From Solirubrobacter taibaiensis (lineage in GTDB: Bacteria > Actinomycetota > Thermoleophilia > Solirubrobacterales > Solirubrobacteraceae): a DNA stretch of 64,000 bases. The DNA lies in assembly GCA_027587225.1 (NCBI GenBank), contig JAPDDQ010000001.1, positions 434,001 to 498,000 on the forward strand, read 5' to 3'. The position numbers were made by a program, and so were the translations under genes. Positions within the stretch are counted from its first letter, which is position 1. Each line of letters opens with the position of its first letter. Below the pieces are notes generated by a model. That model was given only the letters and a program-made list of their open reading frames with translations. It was not told where the DNA came from and made no database searches. This document shows positions 26,849 to 37,300 of this stretch, piece after piece.

Positions 26849-29800
26849 ATGAGCCTCGCGGAGGAGACCGAGGCCGGCTCAACTGACGACCATCGCGAAC
26901 GATTGCTCGATCTCGCCGAGTCCAGCGGCGGCGAGATCGCGCGGGCGTTCGCGGCGGCGTACGTCCGTCGGCTGTCCACGGAAGGCATCTCGCCCGAGCA
27001 CCTCGCTGCTGAGGTGCTCGGCGCGTACAAATTCGCGAACGAACGGGGCCGCAAGCCGGTCGCGGTCCGCGCGCTGAACCCAACGCTGTCAACCGACGGT
27101 TACGAGCCGCTCGGCAGTGTGTTGGAAACCAACACCGACGACTGGCCGTTCCTCGTCGACAGCGTGAGCGCCGCGCTCGAGGCACGCGGCGAGCACGTCG
27201 CGCGGATCGTGCACCCGATCATCGGGATCTCGCGCGAGGACGGCAAGATCAGCGCGGTCAGCCACGCGCGCAACGCGGTCCACCGCGAGTCGGTGATGCA
27301 CTACGACCTCGCGCGCAAGCTCACTGCGCACGAGCTGCAGGAGCTGGCGGCGGACATCGAGGCGGTGCTGCTCGCCGTCCGCTCGACGGTCACCGACTTC
27401 GGCGCGATGACCCAGCGCGTGGAGTCGATGCTGTCGCTCGCCCGCCGCGCCGGCACGCGCTACGACAGCGACGAGATCCGCGAGGCCGTGGACTTCCTCG
27501 CCTGGCTGCTGCGCGGCAACTTCGTGCTGCTGGGCGCGCGCGAGTACGAGATCAAGGACGGCGCGTATCGCTGCATCCCAGGCTCGGGCCTCGGCATCCT
27601 GGCCGACGAGGAGCGCTCCGCGTACAGCACGCCGGTGCCGCTCGCCGAACTCCCGGAGGCGCTGCGCCAGCTCGCGACCTCCGGTGAACTGCTGCTCGTC
27701 GACAAGGCCAACGCGCGCTCACCGGTCCACCGCCGCGAGCGCATGGACTACGTCGGCGTGCGCCGCGTCACGCCGGACGGTGAGCTGGCGGGGGAGGCAC
27801 GGCTCCTCGGCTTGTTCACGAGCAAGGCCTACACGGAGCCGGCGAGCGAGACGCCCGTCCTGCACCGCAAGCTGCGCCGCGTGCTGGAAGCCGAGGACTT
27901 CATCGAGGGCTCGCACGACTACAAGGCCGCCGTCGGCCTGTTCGACACGTTCCCGAAGGACGAGCTGTTCGCCGCGCCGGTGGAGGACCTGCGCCGTGCG
28001 GTCGTCGCGCTGCTCGCGCTCGAGGGCACCGACCGCGTGCGACTGCTCGGCCGTCGCGCCCGTGACGGGCGCAGCGCCTCGTTCATCCTGGCGTTGCCGC
28101 GCGACCGCTATCGCGCGGTGCTCGTCGAACGCGTCACGCGCCTGTTCAAGCGCCGCTTCAAGGCCAAGGACGTCGAGGCCCAGCACATGCTGGGCGAGAG
28201 CAGCCGCGTCCGCGTGCACTTCCTCGTCCACGCCCAGGACGGGCTGCCGGACATCGAGAACGCCGAGCTCGAGCGGGACGTCGCGCAGCTCGCCCGCACC
28301 TGGGACGACGCGCTCGCAGACGCGCTGACCGAGCGCTTCGGCCCCGCCCGCGGCCGGCTGCTGCGCTCGATCTGGGCTTCGCATCTGCCCGAGCACTACA
28401 AGGGCTACACGTCGCCGCCGGTGGGCGCGCTGGACATCGCGTTGCTCGAGCAGCTGTCGGAGCAGGGGCCGCTGGTGGTCTCTTTGCAGCCGCTGGCCTC
28501 GCACACCCGGATCGCGCTCTACAAGCGCGGGCCGAAGGTGGAGCTGGGCGAGGCGCTGCCGATGCTCGAGGACCTCGGGCTGCGCGTGATCGAGGAGATC
28601 TCGACCCGGCTGACCGGCGACGACGAGACGTGGGTGCAGGAGTTCCGCGTGCTCGGTCCCGACGGGGAGCGGCTGGATCTCGACGAGGTCGGCGAGCGCG
28701 TGGCCGAGCTGCTGGCTGCCGTCCATCGTGGCGACGCCGAGACCGACAACCTCAACCGGCTCGTGCTCACGGCGGGCCTGGACCGGCGCCAGGTGGCGAT
28801 CCTGCGCGCGTACCGCAAGTACCGCCAGCGTGTCGGCTCGCGCTTCACCGAGAGCTACCAGAACGACGTGCTGGTGGCCAACAGCGAGATCACGGCCAAG
28901 CTCGTGCGTTTCTTCGAGCTGCGCTTCGACCCTGAGCTGGAGACCGACGAGGAGGCCGAAACCGCGCTGCGCGACGAGATCCTCGCCGGCCTGGACGAGG
29001 TGGCCTCGCTCGACCACGACCGGATCCTGCGCAACCAGCTGACGGTGATCGAGGCGACGCTGCGCACCAACGCGTACAACTCAGACCGCGAGGCGCTCGC
29101 GTTCAAGCTGCGCAGCGCGGACGTGCCGGCGATGCCGCAGCCCGCGCCCTACCGCGAGATCTACGTCTACTCGCCCGACGTCGAGGGCATCCACCTGCGC
29201 GGCGGCCCGATCGCGCGCGGCGGGTTGCGCTGGTCGGACCGGCAGGACTACCGCACCGAGGTCTTCGGCCTGATGCGCGCGCAGCTGACCAAGAACGCCG
29301 TGATCGTGCCCGCCGGCGCGAAGGGCGGCTTCTACATCAAGCGCGGCGACGACGTCGAGCGCCACTACGTCACGTTCATCCGCTCGCTGTTGAGCGTCAC
29401 CGACAACCTCGTCGACGGCGAGATCGTTCCGCCGGAAGCGGTGCGGGCCCGCGACGGCGAGGACACGTACCTCGTGGTGGCGGCCGACAAGGGCACGGCG
29501 ACGTTCTCGGACACCGCGAACCGCGTCTCGCGCGAGTACGGCTTCTGGCTCGACGACGCGTTCGCTTCCGGCGGGTCGGCGGGCTACGACCACAAGGCGC
29601 TCGGGATCACGGCCAAGGGCGCGTGGGAGTCCGTCAAGCGCCACTTCAAAGAACTCGGGGTCGACACCCAGGCCGACGAGTTCACCGTCGTCGGCATCGG
29701 CGACATGAGCGGTGACGTGTTCGGCAACGGGATGCTGCTGAGCGACAAGATCCGGCTCGTCGCAGCCTACGACCACCGCCACATCTTCATCGACCCCACG

Positions 29801-31552
29801 CCCGACGCGACCGTCGGCTTCGAGGAGCGCAAGCGGCTGTTCGAGACGCCGCGCTCGACCTGGGACGACTACGATCGCGACACGCTCTCCGAAGGCGCGG
29901 GCATCTACCCGCGCACCGCGAAGTCGATCAAGCTGAGCGCGCAGGCCCGCGAGGCGCTCGGCATCGAGGACGAGTCGCTCGCGCCCAACGACGTCATCCG
30001 CGCCATCCTGCGCGCGCCGGTCGACCTGCTGTGGAACGGCGGCATCGGCACGGTCGTGAAGGCCAGCACGGAGACCGACGCCGAAGCGCACGACCGCGCC
30101 TCCGACGCCATCCGCGTGGACGCGACCGACCTGCGCGCAAAGGTCGTGGGCGAGGGCGGCAACCTCGGCTTCACACGCCGCGCCCGGATCGAGTACTCGG
30201 CCGGCGGCGGGCGCGTGAACGCGGACTTCATCGACAACTCCGCGGGCGTCGACTGCTCCGACCACGAGGTCAACCTGAAGATCCTGCTCGGCCTGGCCGA
30301 GCGCGCGGGTGAGCTCTCGCGCGAGGCGCGCGACGAGCTGCTGTTCGACGTCACCGACGACGTGGTCGCGCACGTGCTCTACGACTCCTTCCAGCAGGCG
30401 CAGATCATCGCTCAGGAGGTGGACCGCTCCGCGAACCGCCTGTTCGCCTACGAGGACCTGATGGTCCAGCTCGAGGAGCTCGGCCTGCTGACGCGCAGCT
30501 CCGAGGACCTGCCGAGCAGCGAGGAGATCGGCGAGCGCCGCCGCGCCGGCCGCGGCATGGAACGGCCCGAGCTCTCCACGCTGCTCGCCTACTCCAAGCA
30601 GCTGCTGGCCCGCGCGCTGGAGCGGTCGGACTTCGTCGACGAGCCGTGGCTGGAGCGCGACCTGCGCGCGTACTTCCCCGCGGCCGTGGTCAAGCGTTTC
30701 GGGGCGCTGATGCCCGAGCATCCGCTGCGCAAGCAGCTCATCTGCATGGTCAACGCGAACGCGATCGTCAACGCGCTCGGCCCGACCTTCATGTCGCAGT
30801 TGATGGCCGAGCGCGGCGCCGAGCCGGCGGACGTCGTGCGCGCGTTCCGGATCGCCCGCGAGGTGACCGGCGCGGACGCGCGCTGGGAGGTCGTCGAACG
30901 GCTCGAGAGCGGCACCAAGGACGCGCAGCTGGAGGTCATGGCCGGTGTCGACGAGCTCGTCGAGGCCACCACGCGCTGGTACCTGACGTGGGAGCCGGAG
31001 GCCGAGATCGCGGAGGCCATCGCCGCCGGCCGTGACGGCTTCGAGCGGCTCGCCTCACTGCTCGGCGAGCTCGGCTCCGACGAGCGCAAGCGCCGGCGCG
31101 ACCAGCTCGTTCAGCGGCTCGTGGGCGCCGGCATCCCGGAGCCGCTCGCGCGCGCCCACTCGCTGCGCCCGGAGCTCCGCTACGCGCCCGACATGGTGTG
31201 GGTCGCCGGTGCGACGGGCCGCCCGATCGAGGACGTGGCCGAAGTGTTCTTCGCCGTCGGCGCCGAGCTGCGCCTGGACTGGATCGAGGGCGAGCTGGAA
31301 CGGATCCCGGCGCCCACGCGGATGCAGCGCTGGGCGCTCCAGGCCGTGCGCGAGGACGCCGCCCAGATGCGGCGCGAGCTCGCGGGCGCGGTGCTCGCGG
31401 AGGCCGACGGCGACGTCGAGGCCTACCTGGAGGACCGCAACGCGGCGCTGCAGCGCTTCACGTCGTTCCTGCGCTCGCTCAGCCGCGAAGGCGAACCCGA
31501 CCTGGCCGGGCTCACCCTTGCGGTTCGGCAGTTGCGCGCACTCGCCGGTTGA
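26849..31552 (+). CDS. NAD-specific glutamate dehydrogenase, large (180-kDa) type
   Basis: The protein has 1567 residues and starts at ATG 26849, 10 bp after pckG. It deaminates glutamate to 2-oxoglutarate with NAD. The N-terminal regulatory ACT-like and helical domains are followed by the catalytic core, with 'RGGLRWSDRQDYRTEVFGLMRAQ', the lysine-rich substrate loop TKNAVIVPAGAKGGFYIK, the nucleotide-binding 'VVGIGDMSGDVFGNGML' and 'KVVGEGGNLGFTRRARIEY'. Length and motifs match the PF05088 family. Its last 41 bp overlap the end of the convergent lipoprotein gene. Co-location with pckG suggests growth on amino acids. Confidence 0.96.
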   Translation: MSLAEETEAGSTDDHRERLLDLAESSGGEIARAFAAAYVRRLSTEGISPEHLAAEVLGAYKFANERGRKPVAVRALNPTLSTDGYEPLGSVLETNTDDWPFLVDSVSAALEARGEHVARIVHPIIGISREDGKISAVSHARNAVHRESVMHYDLARKLTAHELQELAADIEAVLLAVRSTVTDFGAMTQRVESMLSLARRAGTRYDSDEIREAVDFLAWLLRGNFVLLGAREYEIKDGAYRCIPGSGLGILADEERSAYSTPVPLAELPEALRQLATSGELLLVDKANARSPVHRRERMDYVGVRRVTPDGELAGEARLLGLFTSKAYTEPASETPVLHRKLRRVLEAEDFIEGSHDYKAAVGLFDTFPKDELFAAPVEDLRRAVVALLALEGTDRVRLLGRRARDGRSASFILALPRDRYRAVLVERVTRLFKRRFKAKDVEAQHMLGESSRVRVHFLVHAQDGLPDIENAELERDVAQLARTWDDALADALTERFGPARGRLLRSIWASHLPEHYKGYTSPPVGALDIALLEQLSEQGPLVVSLQPLASHTRIALYKRGPKVELGEALPMLEDLGLRVIEEISTRLTGDDETWVQEFRVLGPDGERLDLDEVGERVAELLAAVHRGDAETDNLNRLVLTAGLDRRQVAILRAYRKYRQRVGSRFTESYQNDVLVANSEITAKLVRFFELRFDPELETDEEAETALRDEILAGLDEVASLDHDRILRNQLTVIEATLRTNAYNSDREALAFKLRSADVPAMPQPAPYREIYVYSPDVEGIHLRGGPIARGGLRWSDRQDYRTEVFGLMRAQLTKNAVIVPAGAKGGFYIKRGDDVERHYVTFIRSLLSVTDNLVDGEIVPPEAVRARDGEDTYLVVAADKGTATFSDTANRVSREYGFWLDDAFASGGSAGYDHKALGITAKGAWESVKRHFKELGVDTQADEFTVVGIGDMSGDVFGNGMLLSDKIRLVAAYDHRHIFIDPTPDATVGFEERKRLFETPRSTWDDYDRDTLSEGAGIYPRTAKSIKLSAQAREALGIEDESLAPNDVIRAILRAPVDLLWNGGIGTVVKASTETDAEAHDRASDAIRVDATDLRAKVVGEGGNLGFTRRARIEYSAGGGRVNADFIDNSAGVDCSDHEVNLKILLGLAERAGELSREARDELLFDVTDDVVAHVLYDSFQQAQIIAQEVDRSANRLFAYEDLMVQLEELGLLTRSSEDLPSSEEIGERRRAGRGMERPELSTLLAYSKQLLARALERSDFVDEPWLERDLRAYFPAAVVKRFGALMPEHPLRKQLICMVNANAIVNALGPTFMSQLMAERGAEPADVVRAFRIAREVTGADARWEVVERLESGTKDAQLEVMAGVDELVEATTRWYLTWEPEAEIAEAIAAGRDGFERLASLLGELGSDERKRRRDQLVQRLVGAGIPEPLARAHSLRPELRYAPDMVWVAGATGRPIEDVAEVFFAVGAELRLDWIEGELERIPAPTRMQRWALQAVREDAAQMRRELAGAVLAEADGDVEAYLEDRNAALQRFTSFLRSLSREGEPDLAGLTLAVRQLRALAG

Positions 31553-31934
31553 CGCCGTGATCTGAGTCGTTGCCGGCGTTGCCCTGCGTGGACACGTAGC
31601 GGCCGGCGCGCACGCCGGCGACGGCCTCGCGCATCGGCTTGTAGGTGTCCGGCCTGCCTTTGCAGACCTCCTGGACGCCGAAGAAGATGCTCGTGGCCGC
31701 GCGCAGGCGGCTCATGTGCTGGAAGCGCTCGATGTCCGCGAGCGCGAAGTACGCGCGCTTGCCGTAGCGGTTGACGTGGCGCTCGTCGCCGCACGTGAAC
31801 TCGTACGGGTGCGCGGTGACGAGGTCCAGGCGCGCCTCGTAGTCGACCTGCGTGCGCGGCGCTTGCGCGCCTCCGCAGCCGGCGATCAGCAGCGCGACGC
31901 TAAGCGCGGCGGTGCGCGTCCATGAAGAGCTCAA
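31512..31934 (-). CDS. Small lipoprotein, unknown function
   Basis: The protein has 140 residues. The TTG start at 31934 gives a signal peptide ending in the lipobox LIAGC (ALSVALLIAGCGG), so the mature protein should be anchored through its N-terminal Cys. The body contains 'YEFTCGDERHVNRYGKRAYFALADIERFQHMSRLRAATSIFFGVQEVCKG' with two further Cys. It overlaps the upstream YkgJ-like gene by 35 bp and the glutamate dehydrogenase gene by 41 bp. The start is uncertain because no strong ribosome site precedes it. Confidence 0.65.
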   Translation of the reverse strand: MSSSWTRTAALSVALLIAGCGGAQAPRTQVDYEARLDLVTAHPYEFTCGDERHVNRYGKRAYFALADIERFQHMSRLRAATSIFFGVQEVCKGRPDTYKPMREAVAGVRAGRYVSTQGNAGNDSDHGVNRRVRATAEPQG

Positions 31935-32508
31935 TCGGGCCCCGCTCGCCGCTCAGCTTCGAGTCGATGAACTCGTGGTTGAGCTCCATCGCGTCGAAGT
32001 CCTTCCAGATCCGGTCGTCGTCGGCGCAGGTGTAGGACCGGCAGACGGACGGGCGTTCGTCGTAGATGCCGCAGCCGTCGTCCCACTGGTGGCAGTAGCC
32101 GTCGGCGTTGTGGCGGTTGAAGTAGGGGTGCCCGAGCTCCCACCGCAGCGGCCCGCCGCGCTCGACCTCCTCGACGCTGAGCGCGAAGTGCAGGCGGCAG
32201 CACGCGGCCTTGCAGATGGGCAGGCGCGCCTCGCAGTCGATCTCCGGCTCCTCCACCTCCTGCTCGACGCGGACCGCGATGCCGACGTGGGCGTGGTGCC
32301 CGGCCTGCTCGGTGCGCTCGCGGACCGAGTCCACCGCCGCCAGCAGCTCGTCGCCCTCGATCAGGCCGCGCTGGACGAGCAGGCCGACGAGCCCGTTGAC
32401 GATCGCGGCGGCCTCGTTGATGCGCGAGGCGTGCTCGGTCAGCGTGCTGTGGGCGAACAGGTTCCCGCCCTCGACCTGGCGCTCCAGCTCGTTCAGCTGA
32501 TCGGTCAC
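31900..32508 (-). CDS. YkgJ-type Cys-cluster (Fe/Zn-chelating) protein, paralogue 2
   Basis: The protein has 202 residues and starts at GTG 32508. The N-terminal 90 residues are helical (NELERQVEGGNLFAHSTL...VNGLVGLLVQRGLIEGDELL). The C-terminal part has the Cys cluster typical of the family: CEARLPICKAACC, then GYCHQWDDGCGIYDERPSVCRSYTC. Family members are thought to bind Fe or Zn. It is a close tandem paralogue of the next gene upstream and ends inside the lipoprotein gene. Confidence 0.8.
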   Translation of the reverse strand: MTDQLNELERQVEGGNLFAHSTLTEHASRINEAAAIVNGLVGLLVQRGLIEGDELLAAVDSVRERTEQAGHHAHVGIAVRVEQEVEEPEIDCEARLPICKAACCRLHFALSVEEVERGGPLRWELGHPYFNRHNADGYCHQWDDGCGIYDERPSVCRSYTCADDDRIWKDFDAMELNHEFIDSKLSGERGPIELFMDAHRRA

Positions 32509-32517
32509 CCGGCGACC

Positions 32518-33150
32518 CTACTGTCCGGCGCGCTCGTCCATGAAGATCTCCACCGGCCCGCGCGCGGCCTTCGTCAGGTGCGCGTCGAGGAACTCCGTGT
32601 TGGGGATCATCGCGTCGAAGTCCTTCCAGATCCGGCTGTCGGTGACGCAGGTGTACTTGCGGCAGACGGACGGGCGCTCGTCGTAGATCGTGCAGAAATG
32701 GGTCTGCTCGTCCGCCTTGTGGCAGTAGCCATCGGAGCCGTGGCGGTTGAAGTAGGGGCGCCCCAGGTCCCACTTGAGCGGGCCACCGCGCTCGATCTCT
32801 TCGACCGTGAGCGGGAAGTTGAAGCTGCAGCACGCGCCGCGGCAGTGGGGGATGCGGGCCTCGCAGTCCACGTGGACGCCGGGGTCGACGAGATCCTCCG
32901 CGGAGTCCTTGCGGACCTTGATCCCCAGGTCCGAGTTCTGCCCGGCCTCCTCAGTCTGCGTACGGACCGACTCGACCACGGACAGCAGCTCCTGGCCGTC
33001 GATCAGCCCGCGCTGCACGAGCAGACCGACGAGACCGTTGATCACGGCGTTCGCCTCGTCGAGGCGCTGGGCCGTCTGCGTGAGGGCGCTGTGGGCGAAC
33101 TGGTTTCCGCGCTCGACCTGCCGCTCGAGCTCGTTCAGCGGTTCTGCCAT
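32518..33150 (-). CDS. YkgJ-type Cys-cluster (Fe/Zn-chelating) protein, paralogue 1
   Basis: The protein has 210 residues and starts at ATG 33150. It has the same helical N-terminus (LNELERQVERGNQFAHSAL) and Cys cluster as its neighbour: CEARIPHCRGACC, GYCHKADEQTHFCTIYDERPSVCRKYTC. The two genes are 9 bp apart and clearly arose by tandem duplication. The divergent saccharopine-dehydrogenase-like gene starts 41 bp away. Confidence 0.8.
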   Translation of the reverse strand: MAEPLNELERQVERGNQFAHSALTQTAQRLDEANAVINGLVGLLVQRGLIDGQELLSVVESVRTQTEEAGQNSDLGIKVRKDSAEDLVDPGVHVDCEARIPHCRGACCSFNFPLTVEEIERGGPLKWDLGRPYFNRHGSDGYCHKADEQTHFCTIYDERPSVCRKYTCVTDSRIWKDFDAMIPNTEFLDAHLTKAARGPVEIFMDERAGQ

Positions 33151-33191
33151 CCGGACGACCCTAACCCGGTGCGCCGGTAACGTGCAACGCC

Positions 33192-34286
33192 GTGCACGAC
33201 ATCGTCGTCTTCGGAGCCACGGGCTTCGTCGGGAAGCTGATCGCCGAGTACCTCGACAAGGCCGACGTGGATCTCGCGCTCGCGGGCCGCTCGCGCGAGA
33301 AGCTCGAGGCCCTCGGGATCGACCGGCCGCTGATCGTGGCCGACGCCGACCACCCGGAGGAGTTGGCGCGGAGCGCACGGGTCGTGGCGACCACGGTCGG
33401 TCCGTACCGCAAGGGTGGCGTGAAGCTCGTCGACGCCTGCGTGGAGGCCGGCACCGCGTACTGCGACCTCACGGGCGAGATCCTGTTCGCGCACGATGCG
33501 ATCGCCCGTCACGAGGCGGCGCGCGCGTCCGGCGCGCGGATCGTGCTCTCGTGCGGGTTCGACTCGATCCCGTCGGACCTCGGCACGTTCCTGCTGCACG
33601 AGGCGGCGGGTGAGCTGGGGGAGACGACGCTGGTGGTCAAGGCGCTGCGCGGCGGCGCCAGCGGCGGGACGCTCGCGTCGATGAAGGGTCAGGTCGACGA
33701 GATGCGGGCGGACAAGGCCGCACGGCGCGTGATCTTCAACCCGCACTCACTCGGTGGCACCGACGAGACGAAGGACTTCCGCTCGGTCGCGCGGGACCCG
33801 GACTACGGCTGGATCGGCCCGTTCGTGATGGCCTCCTACAACACGCGGATCGTGCGGCGCTCCTCGGAGCTGCTGGGCTACGGGCCGGACTTCGCCTACC
33901 GCGAGGTGTCGGCCTACTCGAACCCGGTCGTGGCGGCCGGCTTCACGGCGGGCCTGGGCGCGTTGGCCGGCGGCCTCGCCTTCCCGCCCACGCGCTTCGT
34001 GCTGGACCGCGTGCTCCCCGGCCCGGGCGACGGTCCGTCCGAGAAGGCGCGCGCGAACGGCTTCTTCAAGATCGAGGTCCACGGCGCCGGGCACGTCGCC
34101 ACGGTGGCCGCCAAGGGCGACCCCGGCTACGCCGCGACGGCCGTGATGATGGGCGAGAGCGCGCTCTGCCTGGCACGCACCGAGGGGGAAGGTGGGGTGC
34201 ACACGCCTGCCTCGGCCTTGGGGAGCGCGCTCATTGAGCGCCTACGCGCCGCGGGCATGACGCTCAGCGTCAAATCGTTCACATAA
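33192..34286 (+). CDS. Saccharopine-dehydrogenase-like / trans-acting enoyl reductase family protein
   Basis: The protein has 364 residues and starts at GTG 33192. The Rossmann N-terminus (DIVVFGATGFVGKLIAEYLDKADVDLALAGRS) and 'VVATTVGPYRKGGVKLVDACVEAGTAYCDLTGE', 'SCGFDSIPSDLGTFLL' and 'RGGASGGTLAS' are typical of the actinobacterial proteins that resemble the mycobacterial trans-acting enoyl reductase. Those act on lipid intermediates; the actual substrate here is unknown. It stands alone, divergent from the YkgJ pair. Confidence 0.85.
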   Translation: MHDIVVFGATGFVGKLIAEYLDKADVDLALAGRSREKLEALGIDRPLIVADADHPEELARSARVVATTVGPYRKGGVKLVDACVEAGTAYCDLTGEILFAHDAIARHEAARASGARIVLSCGFDSIPSDLGTFLLHEAAGELGETTLVVKALRGGASGGTLASMKGQVDEMRADKAARRVIFNPHSLGGTDETKDFRSVARDPDYGWIGPFVMASYNTRIVRRSSELLGYGPDFAYREVSAYSNPVVAAGFTAGLGALAGGLAFPPTRFVLDRVLPGPGDGPSEKARANGFFKIEVHGAGHVATVAAKGDPGYAATAVMMGESALCLARTEGEGGVHTPASALGSALIERLRAAGMTLSVKSFT

Positions 34287-34345
34287 TCCGGTTCAACCGG
34301 CGTAGTCTTGCGCTCCGACTGATGGTCTGACGATCAGGAGGGTTC

Positions 34346-37300
34346 ATGGAGCGACGGGTGCCGATTGTCGCGGCGGTTGGGGCCGCGGCGGCGCTGGCCG
34401 TGGGGCTCGCGACGCCGTGGAGTGGGGCGGACGCGCACAAGGGTTGGGGCCATGGCGGCCACGACAAAGGCGCGGACAAGCTGCTGTTCTTCGCCTCGGA
34501 CGGGTTGACGCAGAGCAAGGTCGAGGAGTTCGCCGACGACGGCGACGTCCCCGGCTTCCGGGAACTGCTCAAGCACGGCGCGAGCGCTTCCGGTCACGGC
34601 TTGTTGACGCAGGCGCCGCCGAATACGGGCGCGGGCTGGTTCTCGTTGACCACCGGCGCATGGTCCGCGGTGCACGGCTCGACCAACAACACGTTCCATC
34701 GCAACGGCGCGACGTTCGACTCGTCGACGTCGTTCTCGAGCGCCAATGTGCTGCAGGCCGAGACACTGGCTCAGGCCGCCGAGCGCGGCGGCAAGAAGGT
34801 CGCGCAGATCGAGTGGGTCGGCGGGCGCAGCGGCGTCATCAACGGCCCGACCGTCGACTACCGCAGCTTCCTCTCCGGTCGCGGCGTGGCCACGAACTAC
34901 ATCTCGCCGACCGACAACGAGGCCTTCACGCGCTCGTTCGGCGTGCAGTTCGACCACCCGGCCGGGTACGCCGGCAACGCCCCGTTCCCGGGCGCCGCGC
35001 CCGCACCCGCCACGGGCTGGACCGGCGTGCCGCGTTCCTACTCGCCCGCGAAGGAGATGCGCCTGCGCGTCGTCGACTTCGGCACCGACAAGTACGGCCT
35101 CAACGCGTACCTGTACGACAGCCGCAACGACGGGCGCACCAAGTACGACCGCGTGTTCTTCAGCCGCACCAAGAGCGGCGCCGACAAGGTCGCCGACTTG
35201 GCCGAGGGCGATCCGTTCGCCGACGTGAAGGTCAAGATCATCGGCGGCACGAACGAGGGCAAGACGGCCTCGTTCCTGCTCAAGGTCGAGCGCCTCTCGA
35301 GTGACCTCAAGGAGGTCCGGCTCTTCCACACGTCGGTCACGCGCGCGCTGGCGACGTGGCCCGGCTTCTCCCAGAGCGGCTTCACCGGCAGTTTCGAGGA
35401 CTACATCGCCGACAAGTTCCCGTCCTCGCAGGCCGGCGACTTCGCCGTGCTCGAGGCCGGCACCGTCAGCGAGGACACCTACATCGAGCAGAGCGAGTAC
35501 TGGGCCAAGCTCTACCACCCGCTGATCCGGTACGTGCTCGACAAGTACCAGCCCGACCTCGCGATGGTCGGCGATCCGCGCACGGACGAGATCCAGCACC
35601 AGTTCCTCGGGCTGGTGACCAAGAAGCTGCCCAACGGGTCCAGCAACCCGGCCTACGACGACACGAACGTCGACGGCCGCAAGGACGGCCGGGCGAAGGC
35701 GCGCGAGGGCTACATCCGCGACGCCTACTCCGGCGCGGACAAGACGATGCGGCTGGCGCAGGACTACATGCGCGACCGCGACCTGACGACGTTCGTCGCC
35801 TCCGACCACGGCTTCGCGCCGCAGTTCCTGGCCATCGACGCGAGCAAGGTGCTCGTCGACCTCGGCCTGCTGTCCAAGCCGCAGACCGGCAACTGCCGCC
35901 TGCCCGCGGGCGAGACGATCGGCAAGGCGAAGGTCTGTTACGCCGGCGGCGCCGCACAGGTGTATCTGAACCTCGCGGGCCGCGATCCGGCCACCCCGGC
36001 GCTGCAGCAGGTGGCGGCCGCGGACGAGGCCACGACCGTGGCCAACATCCGCGCGGCGTTCCTCGCGCTCAAGGACACGAACGACTGGACGCACGACGGC
36101 CGTCCGGAGAACTGGAAGGTCATCGACCGCACGTTCACCAAGGCCGAGGCCCGCTACATCCCGAACGGCCGCAATTCGACGGCCGACATGGCCCACCCGA
36201 CCCGCACGGGCGACCTGGTCGTGTTCTCGTACCCGCCGTACCAGTTCGACGCGGCGACGCCGGGCACCCAGTTCGCGCTGTCGGCCTTCTTCGGCCAGCA
36301 CGGCTACGTGCCGGACGTGCAGGACCTGAAGTCCAACACGAACATGCGCGCGACGTTCCTCGCCGGCGGGGACGCGATCGAGCGCGGCGAAGTCGACGAC
36401 GTGCGGTCGATCGACCTCGCGCCGACGGCGGCGTTCCTGCTCGGCATCCCGGCCCCGCAGCACAGCCAGGGCACCGTGCGGCGCGACCTGCTCGACGACG
36501 GCCGTGACTTCACGCCGGTCAACGTGATCGGCCTGAACGACTTCCACGGCCAGCTCGAGCCGTCCACGTTCGCCTACGACGGCATCAACGCGAGCGTCGG
36601 CGGCGCGGGGCAGCTCGCGACGCTGTTCGACGAGGAGTCGCGCGCGTTGCCGGGCCAGTCGCTGCTGCTGTCGGGCGGCGACAACGTCGGCGCCTCACCG
36701 CCGACGTCCTCGCTGCTGGAGGACATGCCGACGATCGACGTCATGAACGCGTGGGGCTTGGACGCCACCGCGTTCGGCAACCACGAGTTCGACTACGGCC
36801 CGACGCGCATCCTCAAGCAGCAGGCGGCGTCGAAGTTCCCGTGGCTGTCCGCGAACATCGTGCAGACGGCGAACGGGCAGCCGCCGTCCTACGTCAAGCC
36901 GTCCACGGTGATCCGCGTGAACGGCGTCTGGGTCGGCGTGATCGGCGCGACGGTCAAGAACACGCCGGAGCTCGTCGCGGCGGGCAACACCGCCGGGCTC
37001 TCGTTCCTGGACGAGGCGGAGCGGATCAAGCGCGAGTCGGCGCTGCTGCGCGCGCGGGGCGTGAAGGTCCAGATCGTGGTCATCCACGAGGGCGCGACCG
37101 CGGGTGAGAACGCCGTCGACGGCCGGACGGCGACGCCGTGGGCGGGGCCGATCATCGGCATCGTGGAGAAGCTGCAGGACACGACGATCGACCTGGTCGT
37201 GGCCGGCCACACGCACCGTGCGGCCAACACCGTCGTGGGCAAGATCCCAGTGGTCGAGGGCTTCAACGCCGGCGTCTCCTACTCGGTCGCGCAGCTGATG

